64,000 bases of DNA, taken from positions 62,001-126,000 of the forward strand of contig DIUU01000013.1 of the NCBI GenBank assembly GCA_002423145.1, given 5' to 3'. The stretch's first letter is position 1, and each line of letters starts with the position of its first letter. The position numbers were made by a program, and so were the translations under genes. This document shows, in pieces, positions 25,491-34,159 of the stretch. Origin of the DNA: Acholeplasmataceae bacterium UBA6150. Its GTDB lineage: Bacteria > Bacillota_I > Bacilli_A > Acholeplasmatales > UBA5453. The notes under the pieces are model-generated. The model was not told the origin of the DNA. It saw only the letters and a list, made by a program, of their open reading frames with translations, and searched no databases.

Positions 25491-28184
25491 CTACTCACCT
25501 TTTAATACCGCTTCGCATCGTGGACAAACATGTGTTTCATTGACATTTGGAACAATATTCCAACAACGTTCACACTTATGGCCTTCAGCGACTTCTGTTT
25601 GTATCGAGAGCACATCCGATGCTTGCAGTTCAATACTCGAAATCATTAAGACCTGAGTTAATGAAATCTGTAGTGATTCAATCGATTGCTTCATGGCATT
25701 TGGAAGTTTAACAACGGCTTTCGCTTCTAAAGATTTACCAATGACTTTGTTCTTACGCATATCTTCTAGTTGTTTTAATAATTCATCACGAAGCACGATG
25801 AATTGTTCAAAAGCGACATCCAAGTCACGGTCTGAATAAGACAGTTTGTTTGGCATACGTTCTAAATACACATCGTCAAGTCGCGCAAATGGTAGTGACC
25901 AGTAAGCCTCTGAAGTCGTGTGTGGTAAAATTGGGTTTAATAATTTCAACAGGGTCATCAATTGCTCATATAAAACCGTTTGAACACTTCTTCTTAAGAG
26001 ACCCTTTTGTGATTCAACATATAAGATATCCTTCGTATAATCTAAGTAGAAGGCGGATAAATCATTGATCATGTAGTTCGTAACGTTACGGTATACCACA
26101 TCAAACTTGTATCCATCAAAGGCTTCATACACACTTTGTTTTAAGTCTTCCAGTTTATGCAACATCACTTTATCTAAGGAGCCCAATTGGCTGTATTCAA
26201 CTAGATCTTTTTCAGGATTAAAGTCAAATAAGTTAGATAATAGGAATTTGAATGTATTACGAATCTTTCGGTACGATTCTGACACTTGTTTCATCAATTG
26301 ATCGCCGATTCTAACGTCAGATGAATACTCTACTGAAGATACCCATAATCTTAGGATATCCGCACCCATTTCTGATGTGATTTTAAGTGGATCTGTGGTA
26401 TTTCCCAACGATTTACTCATCGCTCTACCATCTTTATCTAAAACGAATCCATGGGATACAACGGCTTTATAAGGCGCTCTTCCATAAAGTGCAACCCCTG
26501 TGATCAAACTGGAGTTAAACCACCCACGGTACTGATCAGAGCCTTCTAGATATAAATCGGCTGGATATGTTAAACCACGTCTTTCAAGCAATTTGTGAGA
26601 TGACCCAGAGTCAAACCATACATCCATGATGTCGGTTTCTTTTCTAAATAGGCCATTCGGTGAACCCGGATGGGAATAGCCTTTTGGTAACAAATCTTTC
26701 GCTTCTTTATCAAGCCAAGCGTTGGTACCTTCTACTTCAACAATCGAAGCGACATGATTGATGACTTTTTGATCGATGATAGCTTCGCCATTTTCGGCGT
26801 AGAACACAGGGATTGGTACACCCCAAGCTCGTTGTCTTGAAATACACCAGTCGTTGCGATCTTTGATCATATTATGGATGCGTAGTTCGCCCCATTTTTG
26901 AATCCAGTTGGTATTTTTGATTTCTTCTAATAATGGTTTTTTCAATAAATCAATGGAAGCGAACCATTGTGGGGTTGCTCTAAAAATGATTGGCTTTTTG
27001 GTGCGCCAGTCGTGTGGATAGCTGTGTTTGAAATAGCTGACGTGTAATAAATTACCCAATCCTTGAAGTTTTTCGACGATGAGTGGGTTTGCTTTTTCAT
27101 AATAGATGCCTTCAAATTCTAGAGCTTCTTTGGTAAATATACCTTTATCATCCACAGGAACTAGAATGTCTAAATTGTATTTTTTACCGACATTATAGTC
27201 ATCTTCACCATGTCCAGGTGCGGTATGAACCAGTCCTGTGCCATCGGTATCGGTAACGTGTTCACCTAAAATAACAGGACACACTTTACCATTTAATGGA
27301 TGGATATACTGAATGAATTCAAGTTCTGTACCCATGAAACTTTCGACAACGCTAAAATCAGTCCATTTGAGTACAGTTGCGACTTTCTCAAGTAAGGATT
27401 TAGCGATGATATATTTTTGTTCTTCGACTTTTACAACCACATAACTTAATAGTGGATTGGCAGAAATTGCTAAGTTCGCAGGTAATGTCCATGGCGTTGT
27501 AGTCCAAATGATTAACTTTTGGCCAGCACGTTTTTCTGAAACGATTTCAAAAGCCACATAAATCGATGGGCTGGTGACATCTTCGTATTCAATTTCAGCT
27601 TCTGCGAGTGCAGATTCTGAACTGGGTGACCAATAGACAGGCTTCAATCCTTTATAGATTAAACCTTTTTGAGCCATCGCTCCAAAGACACGGAGTTGAT
27701 CTGCTTCATAAGCAGGGTTTAGTGTAATATAGGGTTTGTCCCATTCACCAAGTATACCCAAGCGTTTGAATTGAACTTTTTGCATTTTGACTTGTTCAAG
27801 GGCGTAATCATGACATAACTTTCTAAAGTCTGAAACAGTCATTTCCTTACGATTGACACCTTTTTTGGTCAACGCCTGTTCGATTGGTAGACCATGGGTA
27901 TCCCAACCTGGGATAAATGGCGCGTAAAAACCTTGCATTGTTTTATAACGAACAACGAAGTCTTTCAATATTTTATTGAGTGCGTGACCAATGTGGATTG
28001 CACCATTGGCGTAGGGTGGACCATCGTGTAAAACAAACGGTGTGTTACCTTCGTTTTGCTTCAAAACGCGGTTGTATAAATCCATTTTTTCCCATTCCGC
28101 TTGGAACTCAGCTTCTCTGACCCCCAAGTTGCCACGCATTTCAAAACTGGTTTGTGGTAATAATAATGTGTCTTTTAATTCCAT
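25491..28184 (-). CDS. ileS: Isoleucyl-tRNA synthetase
   Basis: This 897-aa class I synthetase charges tRNA-Ile. The HIGH motif appears as PYANGAIHIGHALNKIL near residues 56-72, the editing domain contains TTPWTLPANL, and the KMSKS motif appears as AMSKSLGN. The C-terminal zinc finger (CERCW then CPRCEAVLKGE) marks the bacterial type. AGGAGG lies 8 nt before the ATG. The gene is preceded by a T-box leader at 28203-28395, so it should be induced by uncharged tRNA-Ile. It lies directly downstream of ylmH, as in Firmicutes, but without divIVA between. Confidence 0.98.
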   Translation of the reverse strand: MELKDTLLLPQTSFEMRGNLGVREAEFQAEWEKMDLYNRVLKQNEGNTPFVLHDGPPYANGAIHIGHALNKILKDFVVRYKTMQGFYAPFIPGWDTHGLPIEQALTKKGVNRKEMTVSDFRKLCHDYALEQVKMQKVQFKRLGILGEWDKPYITLNPAYEADQLRVFGAMAQKGLIYKGLKPVYWSPSSESALAEAEIEYEDVTSPSIYVAFEIVSEKRAGQKLIIWTTTPWTLPANLAISANPLLSYVVVKVEEQKYIIAKSLLEKVATVLKWTDFSVVESFMGTELEFIQYIHPLNGKVCPVILGEHVTDTDGTGLVHTAPGHGEDDYNVGKKYNLDILVPVDDKGIFTKEALEFEGIYYEKANPLIVEKLQGLGNLLHVSYFKHSYPHDWRTKKPIIFRATPQWFASIDLLKKPLLEEIKNTNWIQKWGELRIHNMIKDRNDWCISRQRAWGVPIPVFYAENGEAIIDQKVINHVASIVEVEGTNAWLDKEAKDLLPKGYSHPGSPNGLFRKETDIMDVWFDSGSSHKLLERRGLTYPADLYLEGSDQYRGWFNSSLITGVALYGRAPYKAVVSHGFVLDKDGRAMSKSLGNTTDPLKITSEMGADILRLWVSSVEYSSDVRIGDQLMKQVSESYRKIRNTFKFLLSNLFDFNPEKDLVEYSQLGSLDKVMLHKLEDLKQSVYEAFDGYKFDVVYRNVTNYMINDLSAFYLDYTKDILYVESQKGLLRRSVQTVLYEQLMTLLKLLNPILPHTTSEAYWSLPFARLDDVYLERMPNKLSYSDRDLDVAFEQFIVLRDELLKQLEDMRKNKVIGKSLEAKAVVKLPNAMKQSIESLQISLTQVLMISSIELQASDVLSIQTEVAEGHKCERCWNIVPNVNETHVCPRCEAVLKGE

Positions 28185-28202
28185 GTATATTCCTCCTAAA
28201 AA

Positions 28203-28395
28203 AATAAAAACGTCCCTAGAATATATCTAAGGACGACAATGTCGCGGTACCACCTTAGTTCTAACTAAAAAACAGTTAGCCCTCTTACACTTTAACGCAG
28301 TGTCTACAATTGCTTACTGGTGATCATATAGAAGTATTTGCTTAGGCTTACACCACCCCTAAGTCGCTTAATTACCATAGATTCCTATATTGTGT
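28203..28395 (-). promoter_or_regulatory. T-box leader controlling ileS
   Basis: The minus-strand T-box sequence AAGGTGGTACCGCGA is at 28242-28256. It is followed by a terminator hairpin (CGTCCTTAGA pairing with TCTAGGGACG, 28211-28235) and a T-rich tract, whose 5' arm can alternatively pair with the T-box region. Upstream, the Stem I region contains the hairpin CTTAGG/CCTAAG. An ATC followed by ACC at about 28322-28324 is the likely Ile specifier codon. Uncharged tRNA-Ile should stabilise the antiterminator. The 5' boundary is approximate. Confidence 0.9.
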
Positions 28396-28401
28396 CCAAT
28401 G

Positions 28402-29109
28402 TTATCGCAACAATTCGCATTTGATTCTAACTTTAAGGCTTTTGGATGTTCCCATGTCATCTGTTAAGATGATTCTACCATAGCCTCTGACTGATATTAT
28501 ATCATAAGGTTTCAATAAAACAGTATATTTTTGTACAGGAAAGTAGTTAATTTTCACTTTTTCTTGGTCAATTAACCCCTTGACATCTTCTCTAGGTATG
28601 TTGAATGCTTTGCTGACTAAAGCGTCTACACGCAAACTATCCAAGAACAGGGTTACAGTTTCACTTTTTTCTTTAATCTCATTGGGTAAAAGCTCAATAC
28701 TTTCAAAATAGATAAAGTCTTGCTTGATTTGATGCAGATCTAAAAAGACTTGAAGTATTTCCTCTACCACTTGAATATAAATATGGGTGTCAGTGATAAA
28801 AATATCACCAAACGTATCCCGTTCAATCCCTAAATGCATCAGAGCCCCAAGCACATCACGGTGAGATAAGTTTGAATCTTGATAGGTGCTTCTCAATGTT
28901 TTCATTTTAAAAGCGGGTTTTTGTTCTATGTCAGTCACGTAAACTCGCGCATATTCAGACAGTGGATTGGACTCATAAATATGAAAACCTTTAAATATCG
29001 ATTTGACCAAATCCCGTTCGGGTGGGTTTAAAAATCGGTATAAAAGGTCTTGATGAAAGTGCTCTCTTTGGTTTTTTAACCTGCGGTGGAAATCAGTCTT
29101 TGTATTCAT
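28402..29109 (-). CDS. ylmH: YlmH-like RNA-binding protein with S4 domain
   Basis: This 235-aa protein resembles YlmH, the S4-domain factor encoded next to sepF in Firmicutes. An N-terminal helical region precedes a central alpha/beta part with ALMHLGIERDTFGDIFIT. The C-terminal S4 domain has LRVDALVSKAFNIPREDVKGLI then KVNYFP-like strands. YlmH is linked to ribosome rescue and to the division cluster. It overlaps sepF by 17 nt. I see no strong ribosome-binding site, so translation is probably coupled to sepF. Confidence 0.88.
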   Translation of the reverse strand: MNTKTDFHRRLKNQREHFHQDLLYRFLNPPERDLVKSIFKGFHIYESNPLSEYARVYVTDIEQKPAFKMKTLRSTYQDSNLSHRDVLGALMHLGIERDTFGDIFITDTHIYIQVVEEILQVFLDLHQIKQDFIYFESIELLPNEIKEKSETVTLFLDSLRVDALVSKAFNIPREDVKGLIDQEKVKINYFPVQKYTVLLKPYDIISVRGYGRIILTDDMGTSKSLKVRIKCELLR

Positions 29110-29440
29110 CGACGAATTGTTTCAATGTGCCATCTTTAAATTCTTGTTGTCGAGCAAATAAAAACACTTTTTTATTGATTTGAATGATTTCGCCTTCGAT
29201 GGCGAAGACGACACCTGACAAGAAAGCCATGATTTTATTGGCTGGGTCTGGTTGGAGTTCTTCGAAGTTAAGTACCAGAGGATGCCCATCAACCAATTCT
29301 GTGGCCAAAGATGTGATATACGCATCTTCATCGGTCGATAAAGATTCGAATATGACACGGTCATACGCGCTGGTCAACGTTTCGCCTTGATAATTAGGCA
29401 AAACATTTTCGGATTTTTTGATTTTACTAAAAATTGCCAT
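29093..29440 (-). CDS. sepF: Cell division protein SepF
   Basis: This 115-aa protein is short for SepF (typically about 150 aa), with a reduced linker between the N-terminal membrane-binding region and the folded domain. The core VLNFEELQPDPANKIMAFLSG and the following AIEGEIIQINKKVFL strand are the SepF dimer domain. SepF anchors FtsZ to the membrane, and ftsZ is two genes upstream. GAGGTAA precedes the ATG. It sits between ylmE (8 nt) and ylmH (17-nt overlap). Confidence 0.92.
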   Translation of the reverse strand: MAIFSKIKKSENVLPNYQGETLTSAYDRVIFESLSTDEDAYITSLATELVDGHPLVLNFEELQPDPANKIMAFLSGVVFAIEGEIIQINKKVFLFARQQEFKDGTLKQFVDEYKD

Positions 29441-29448
29441 AAATTACC

Positions 29449-30072
29449 TCACAGGATGAATTTTCTACCGATACGAACAAAATCGGTACCAACCGATAAT
29501 GCAATATCGTAATCTTGGGTCATGCCCATCGAAAGATAGGGTAAGTTGTATTTGATTTTTAAGGATTTCAATACCTCAAATATGGCTTTGGTTTGGTTGG
29601 TATCCCCATCCACACCCATGGCCATAAAACCGACTACCCTTATTTTATCATAAAACATAACTTCTTTTAAGAAATCGTCGATTTTTTCTACAGATAAGCC
29701 TGTTTTATTGGGGTCTTTGTTGACATTGAGTTCAATGAAACAATCGAGTGGCGTCTGACGGAATTTTTGAATCTCATTTGCCAGTTTGATGGAATCCAAA
29801 CTATGCAAATAATTGATTTCTGGTATGAGTTTTTTGACTTTATTGGTTTGTAAATGACCAATAAAATGCCAAACAATCGATAAATCATTCAGTTGTGCCT
29901 TTTTATCCAATAACACTTGTGCGTGATTTTCGCCAAAATGACGAATCCCTGCCTGATATATTTCTCTCATCTCGAGCGCATTGACATATTTTGAAGCACA
30001 GATGACTTTAACCTCAGGGAATGATTCCATAGAGGATATTATCATTTCTGTATTGAAGGTCAGTTTAGACAT
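29449..30072 (-). CDS. ylmE: YggS/YlmE family pyridoxal-phosphate-binding protein
   Basis: This 207-aa alanine-racemase-like barrel controls the free PLP pool. PLP Lys is in VKVICASKYV. The block GIRHFGENHAQVLLDK and the late LSMGMTQDYDIAL and VRIGRKFIL are typical. The start at 30072 gives the expected N-terminal length before the Lys strand. Longer in-frame starts (to 30168) would lie inside ychF. It overlaps the ychF end by 8 nt and has no clear ribosome-binding site, so it is probably coupled to ychF. Confidence 0.92.
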   Translation of the reverse strand: MSKLTFNTEMIISSMESFPEVKVICASKYVNALEMREIYQAGIRHFGENHAQVLLDKKAQLNDLSIVWHFIGHLQTNKVKKLIPEINYLHSLDSIKLANEIQKFRQTPLDCFIELNVNKDPNKTGLSVEKIDDFLKEVMFYDKIRVVGFMAMGVDGDTNQTKAIFEVLKSLKIKYNLPYLSMGMTQDYDIALSVGTDFVRIGRKFIL

Positions 30073-31165
30073 TAAATTTGAATAACATGACATCCCCATC
30101 TTTAACGAGGTAGTCTTTGCCTTCTTGTCTAACACGTCCGGCCTCTTTGGCTGACATGTAAGAGCCATATTTGATTAAATCATCGTAAGCGACGGTTTCT
30201 GCTCGAATGAAACCACGTTCGAAATCGCTATGAATGATGCCTGCACATTGTGGGGCAGTCATGCCTTTTCTGAATGTCCATGCTTTGGCTTCCATTGGAC
30301 CTGCTGTAAAGTAGGTTTGTAAACCCAATCGATGGTAGGTGGTTCGAATCAATTGGTCAAGCCCAGCTTCATGCAATCCAAGTTCTTCCATGAATAACGC
30401 TTTATCATCGTCGTCTAATTGCGCGAGTTCCGACTCTATTTGTGCTGATATATATACCACATCGGCATTTTCGTTTCGGCCTTTTTCAACAAGGCGTAAA
30501 TAGATTGGATTGGTTTCAACGGTTCTAATCTCTGATTCAGATACGTTCACAATATAGATCATTGCTTTCGCTGATAAGAAATTATAACTACGAATAACGG
30601 TTCTTTCCTCAGTGGTCAAATCCATCAATCGGATGGGGATATTGTCTTCTAAACTTTGTTTGACTTTACTTAAAATCTCAAATTCTTCTTTTTCTTCTGG
30701 ATTTCCCGCTGCTTTTGCTTTTTTTTCAATTTTCGGAATGCGCTTCATAACCGTGTCGTAATCTGAAATATTGAGTTCAAGTTGAATGATGTCGATGTCT
30801 CTCAGTGGATCGACAGACCCTTCAACGTGGATAATATTATCATCTTTGAATAAACGAACCACTTGACAAATGGTATCGACATCACGAATGTGACTTAAAA
30901 ATTGGTTGCCTAGACCTTCACCTTTAGATGCACCTTTAACCAAACCCGCGATATCGATGAATTCGACTGTGGTTGGTACGATACGACCTGATTTATACAT
31001 GGTCGATAAGACTTCAAGGCGTTTATCCTTTAAGGTAACCACACCGACATTGGGATCAATGGTTGCGAAAGGATAATTCGCTGCGAGTGCAGCACTTTTG
31101 GTGATTGCGTTAAATAATGTGGATTTACCGACATTGGGTAACCCGACGATTCCTGCTCTTAACAT
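30065..31165 (-). CDS. ychF: Redox-regulated ATPase YchF (Obg-like)
   Basis: This 366-aa P-loop protein of the Obg/YchF family binds ribosomes and hydrolyses ATP rather than GTP. G1 is GLPNVGKSTLFN, G3 is DIAGLVKGASKGEGLGN, and the G4 position reads NVSE, the variant typical of YchF. A coiled-coil arm (about 130-190) and a C-terminal TGS domain (TFRKGMTAPQCAGIIHSDFE) complete it. It lies between ftsZ and ylmE, an insertion relative to the Bacillus-type cluster. AAGGAG precedes the ATG. Confidence 0.97.
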   Translation of the reverse strand: MLRAGIVGLPNVGKSTLFNAITKSAALAANYPFATIDPNVGVVTLKDKRLEVLSTMYKSGRIVPTTVEFIDIAGLVKGASKGEGLGNQFLSHIRDVDTICQVVRLFKDDNIIHVEGSVDPLRDIDIIQLELNISDYDTVMKRIPKIEKKAKAAGNPEEKEEFEILSKVKQSLEDNIPIRLMDLTTEERTVIRSYNFLSAKAMIYIVNVSESEIRTVETNPIYLRLVEKGRNENADVVYISAQIESELAQLDDDDKALFMEELGLHEAGLDQLIRTTYHRLGLQTYFTAGPMEAKAWTFRKGMTAPQCAGIIHSDFERGFIRAETVAYDDLIKYGSYMSAKEAGRVRQEGKDYLVKDGDVMLFKFNV

Positions 31166-31183
31166 ATTTAAAACTCCTTCATC

Positions 31184-31205
31184 AAAAAAGGCGCTATCGC
31201 CCCTT
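31184..31205 (-). terminator. Terminator between ftsZ and ychF
   Basis: Minus strand AAGGGGC/GCGCCTT stem with one internal mismatch and loop GATA, followed by six T. It lies just before the ychF ribosome-binding site. Confidence 0.65.
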
Positions 31206-31210
31206 TTTCG

Positions 31211-32338
31211 TTATTTTTTACTCTGTAGCCATGCTGGCAATTTATTGGGTTTCTTTTCTTCTTTTTTTGGTTCTACCATCGGGGCTTGTTTTTCAAATCC
31301 AGAAGGTGTGATTTTCACTTGATCATTGGTGGTCTTTTTAAAGATTTGAGTAGCAAAATCATCAATCGTAGACTCTTTGGCTTTGAGTTCATACCCTGTC
31401 GCGATGACCGTGACAATCATTTCGTCCTTCAAATCTTCATTCAATGCTGTACCATAGATGACATTGAGTTCAAAATCGGTTGCGTTACGGATTTCATCTA
31501 AGGCTTGTGATACTTCAAATAAGGTGATGTTGGTTCCCGATGTGATGTTTACAATCGCATCTGTCGCGCCATCAATGGACACTTCAAGTAATTTCGAATG
31601 AATGGCTTTACGTGCAGCTTCAATGGCTCTATTTTCACCAGAAGCGATACCAATGCCCATGAGTGCAGTCCCTTTGTTTTCCATTACGGTTCTCACGTCT
31701 GCGAAATCAACATTGATTAGACCAGGGACAGCGATGATTTCAGCAATCCCTTGAACCCCTTGTCTTAAAACATTATCGGCTTCTCTAAAAGCATCGAGCA
31801 TTTGCGTGTTCGGTTCAATGATGGATAATAAACGTTCATTTGGAATCACAATCAATGTATCTACAAACTGTTTAAGTTCTTCTAATCCCGCAATGGCTGC
31901 TTGTGTTCTCGCTGGGCCTTCAAAAGCAAATGGTTTGGTAACAATACCAATCGTTAAACAACCCATCTCTTTGGCAAGTCTAGCGATGATCGGTGCCGCA
32001 CCTGTACCGGTACCGCCACCCATACCTGCAGTAATAAACACCATATCAGCATCGCTCAATATGGCTCTTATTTCATCCTCTGATTCGAGTGCTGCGCGTT
32101 TACCCACTTCAGGTTTCGCTCCAGCACCTAAACCTCTGGTTAAATGTTTTCCAATTTGTAGTCTTTTCTCAGCACGGGATACTCTTAATACTTGCGCATC
32201 GGTATTCACGGCTACGAATTCTACACCCTTTACATCGTTTTCAATCATGCGGTTGACAGCATTACCGCCACCACCACCGACACCGATAACTTTAATAACC
32301 GGCTTTTGATTGAAATTGTCATTTACGCCAAATACCAT
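31211..32338 (-). CDS. ftsZ: Cell division protein FtsZ
   Basis: This 375-aa tubulin-like GTPase forms the division ring. The N-terminal VIGVGGGGGNAVNRMI, the tubulin signature GGGTGTGAAPIIA, the NVDFADVRTVM T7 loop region and the C-terminal domain are complete. The C-terminal tail (KLPAWLQSKK) is short and resembles the conserved peptide that binds SepF/FtsA-type anchors. AGGAGGG precedes the ATG. ftsA is not upstream; tgt is. SepF, three genes downstream, is the only membrane anchor seen here. Confidence 0.98.
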   Translation of the reverse strand: MVFGVNDNFNQKPVIKVIGVGGGGGNAVNRMIENDVKGVEFVAVNTDAQVLRVSRAEKRLQIGKHLTRGLGAGAKPEVGKRAALESEDEIRAILSDADMVFITAGMGGGTGTGAAPIIARLAKEMGCLTIGIVTKPFAFEGPARTQAAIAGLEELKQFVDTLIVIPNERLLSIIEPNTQMLDAFREADNVLRQGVQGIAEIIAVPGLINVDFADVRTVMENKGTALMGIGIASGENRAIEAARKAIHSKLLEVSIDGATDAIVNITSGTNITLFEVSQALDEIRNATDFELNVIYGTALNEDLKDEMIVTVIATGYELKAKESTIDDFATQIFKKTTNDQVKITPSGFEKQAPMVEPKKEEKKPNKLPAWLQSKK

Positions 32339-32432
32339 AGTAACCCTCCTAAAAAATGGTGATAAACACCTAAGTTAATTTTACACTAATTGGCTTATAA
32401 TTAAAAGATATATAAAGCGATTTTAACAAAAC

Positions 32433-33542
32433 TCATTTTAAATAGCCATATCGAGTAAAAAATTCTTTTTTATAATCCAACAATCGATCTTCTAATATGG
32501 CTTGTCTGATTTCCTTCATCAAGTGTTTCAAGAAAGCCAAATTTTGATAAGTCATGATACGCATTCCTAATATTTCTTCTGCTTTAAACAAGTGCCTAAT
32601 ATAACTCTTGGTATACTTTGAAAATGGGGTTTGAATATTCGGATCCAATGGCGACATATCCATTTCGAATTGCTTATTTCGAATTTGGATTTTGCCTGTG
32701 GTAGTAAATGCGGTACCATGTCTTGCATTGCGGGTTGGTAACACGCAATCAAACATATCGACGCCACGAATGACCCCTTCAACCAAATCATCGGGTGAAC
32801 CAACGCCCATCAAATAGCGGGGTTTGTCTTTCGGCATAATTGGGTTGAGTAAATCCAATATACGATACATTTCAGATTTAGATTCACCCACCGATAATCC
32901 TCCAATGGAATACCCTGGAAAATCCATTTCAATGAGTTTTTGTGCACTATATAGACGTAAATCATCAAATAAACCACCTTGAACAATCCCAAATAAGGCT
33001 TGGTCTGTAGTCAGTGCTCTCTTACCGCGTTCTGCCCATCTTAGTGTGCGTTCTAATGAATCTTTTGTATAGGCATAACTGGCATCATGGGGAGGACATT
33101 CATCAAAGCTCATGATGATATCTGCACCTAATTTTTCCTGAATTTCAATGGCTTTTTCCGGTGACAAGAAGAGTGAATCCCCATTCTTGTGGTGTTTAAA
33201 ATACACGCCTTCTTCTTTGATTTTTCGCATATCCGTTAAAGAGAACACTTGAAAACCACCACTATCTGTTAACAAAGCCCCATCCCAGTTCATAAAACCG
33301 CGGATGCCGCCATGGGCTTTCACGATATCTTCACCTGGTTGGAGCCAAAGGTGATAGGTATTGCCTAAAATGAGGCCTTCGGAAACCTCTTTAATTTCTT
33401 CAGGTGTTAATGTTTTGACAGTAGCTAAGGTGCCAACAGGCATAAAAAATGGGGTTTCAAACGTCCCATGGGGTGTATGTAGTAAGCCATAACGGGCTCC
33501 GGATTGTTTGCATGTATGTAATAGTTCAAATCTAATCGACAT
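32433..33542 (-). CDS. tgt: Queuine tRNA-ribosyltransferase
   Basis: This 369-aa enzyme exchanges guanine-34 of tRNAs with GUN anticodons for the queuosine precursor preQ1. The block TDSGGFQVFSL carries the catalytic-region Asp, GIVQGG and IGGLSVGE form the substrate pocket, and the nucleophile lies in GVDMFDCVLPTR. The C-terminal zinc site is degenerate: around residue 305 the chain reads FKVNM-like FEMDMSPLD, and the usual CxCxxC is not present. The start at 33542 has AGAGGA 7 nt upstream. The gene is divergent from the queuosine-precursor transporter gene queT. Confidence 0.93.
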   Translation of the reverse strand: MSIRFELLHTCKQSGARYGLLHTPHGTFETPFFMPVGTLATVKTLTPEEIKEVSEGLILGNTYHLWLQPGEDIVKAHGGIRGFMNWDGALLTDSGGFQVFSLTDMRKIKEEGVYFKHHKNGDSLFLSPEKAIEIQEKLGADIIMSFDECPPHDASYAYTKDSLERTLRWAERGKRALTTDQALFGIVQGGLFDDLRLYSAQKLIEMDFPGYSIGGLSVGESKSEMYRILDLLNPIMPKDKPRYLMGVGSPDDLVEGVIRGVDMFDCVLPTRNARHGTAFTTTGKIQIRNKQFEMDMSPLDPNIQTPFSKYTKSYIRHLFKAEEILGMRIMTYQNLAFLKHLMKEIRQAILEDRLLDYKKEFFTRYGYLK

Positions 33543-33559
33543 TTTGATTCCTCTTTTCA

Positions 33560-33588
33560 TTGAAATTATACCATAAAGGTGATATATT
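33560..33588 (+). promoter_or_regulatory. Promoter of queT
   Basis: TTGAAA (33560-33565), 17 nt, TATATT (33583-33588). The start of transcription would be near 33595, just ahead of the preQ1 aptamer. Confidence 0.7.
33565..33573 (-). promoter_or_regulatory. Extended -10 promoter of tgt
   Basis: Minus strand TGGTATAAT fits TGnTATAAT, 23 nt before the tgt ATG at 33542. It overlaps the plus-strand queT promoter, so the two may compete. Confidence 0.55.
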
Positions 33589-33604
33589 TGTTATGGCTTC
33601 TGCC

Positions 33605-33640
33605 CGCAGTACTAGTTACCTGCGAAACCAAAACAAGGAG
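33605..33640 (+). promoter_or_regulatory. preQ1-I riboswitch ahead of queT
   Basis: A 5-bp stem CGCAG/CTGCG (33605-33609 with 33620-33624) encloses a loop with CTAGTTAC, close to the preQ1-I loop consensus CUAGCUAC. An A-rich tail (AAACCAAAACAA) follows and merges with the ribosome-binding site AAGGAG at 33635-33640. The expected pseudoknot would mask that site when preQ1 is bound, repressing translation of queT. No terminator is seen, so translational control is most likely. Confidence 0.85.
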
Positions 33641-33651
33641 AATACTTTATA

Positions 33652-34137
33652 ATGTTTCATTTTACCCTAAAAGATTGGATTAAACAATCTTTGATTGCAG
33701 CACTTTATGTTATTTTAGTGCTTTTGTTTTTACCTATCAGTTTCGGCGAAATTCAATTTCGTGTGGCTGAATTGTTATTGATCATTGTCTTTTTTGATAA
33801 AAAAGCAATCCTCGGTTTGACGATGGGCACATTTGTTGCCAACATGTATAGCCCAGGTCCACAGCTACCCTTTGATTTAACCTTAGGTGTGCTCGCAACT
33901 TTCTTGAGCGTTTATGCGATGGTTATGATAAAGAATAAATACATTGCATTGCTCGCACCCACCCTATTCAATGGCATCATCGTGGGTTATATTTTAAATA
34001 TAGTTTGGGATTTACCCTTACTCTTGACCATGCTTTATGTTGCGATTGGTGAATTTGGTGTAACCTACATTATCGGTATGCCACTGTATCAATTATTGAA
34101 TCGGCACGCAGGATTTAAATCTCTATTTGAAGATTAA
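33652..34137 (+). CDS. queT: Queuosine precursor transporter QueT
   Basis: This 161-aa integral membrane protein has about five to six helices. It resembles the QueT S-component of energy-coupling-factor transporters, which bring queuosine precursors into the cell. The block SFGEIQFRVAELLLIIVFF and the central NMYSPGPQLPFDLTLGVLAT fit this family. The preQ1-I riboswitch directly upstream and the divergent tgt gene support the assignment. The shared ECF energising module is not in the window. Confidence 0.9.
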   Translation: MFHFTLKDWIKQSLIAALYVILVLLFLPISFGEIQFRVAELLLIIVFFDKKAILGLTMGTFVANMYSPGPQLPFDLTLGVLATFLSVYAMVMIKNKYIALLAPTLFNGIIVGYILNIVWDLPLLLTMLYVAIGEFGVTYIIGMPLYQLLNRHAGFKSLFED

Positions 34138-34158
34138 AGGCGCAAATATGCGCCTTTT
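34136..34158. terminator. Bidirectional terminator between queT and the 113-aa gene
   Basis: AAAGGCGCA-AATA-TGCGCCTTTT hairpin (9 bp plus T-run) overlapping the queT stop codon. The gene on the minus strand ends at 34160. Confidence 0.85.
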
Positions 34159-34159
34159 C

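Noticed and set aside
31806..32309. 167-codon open frame antisense to ftsZ
   Set aside because: It lies fully opposite ftsZ, has low-complexity Pro/Ala/Ser content and no ribosome-binding site. It is a shadow frame.
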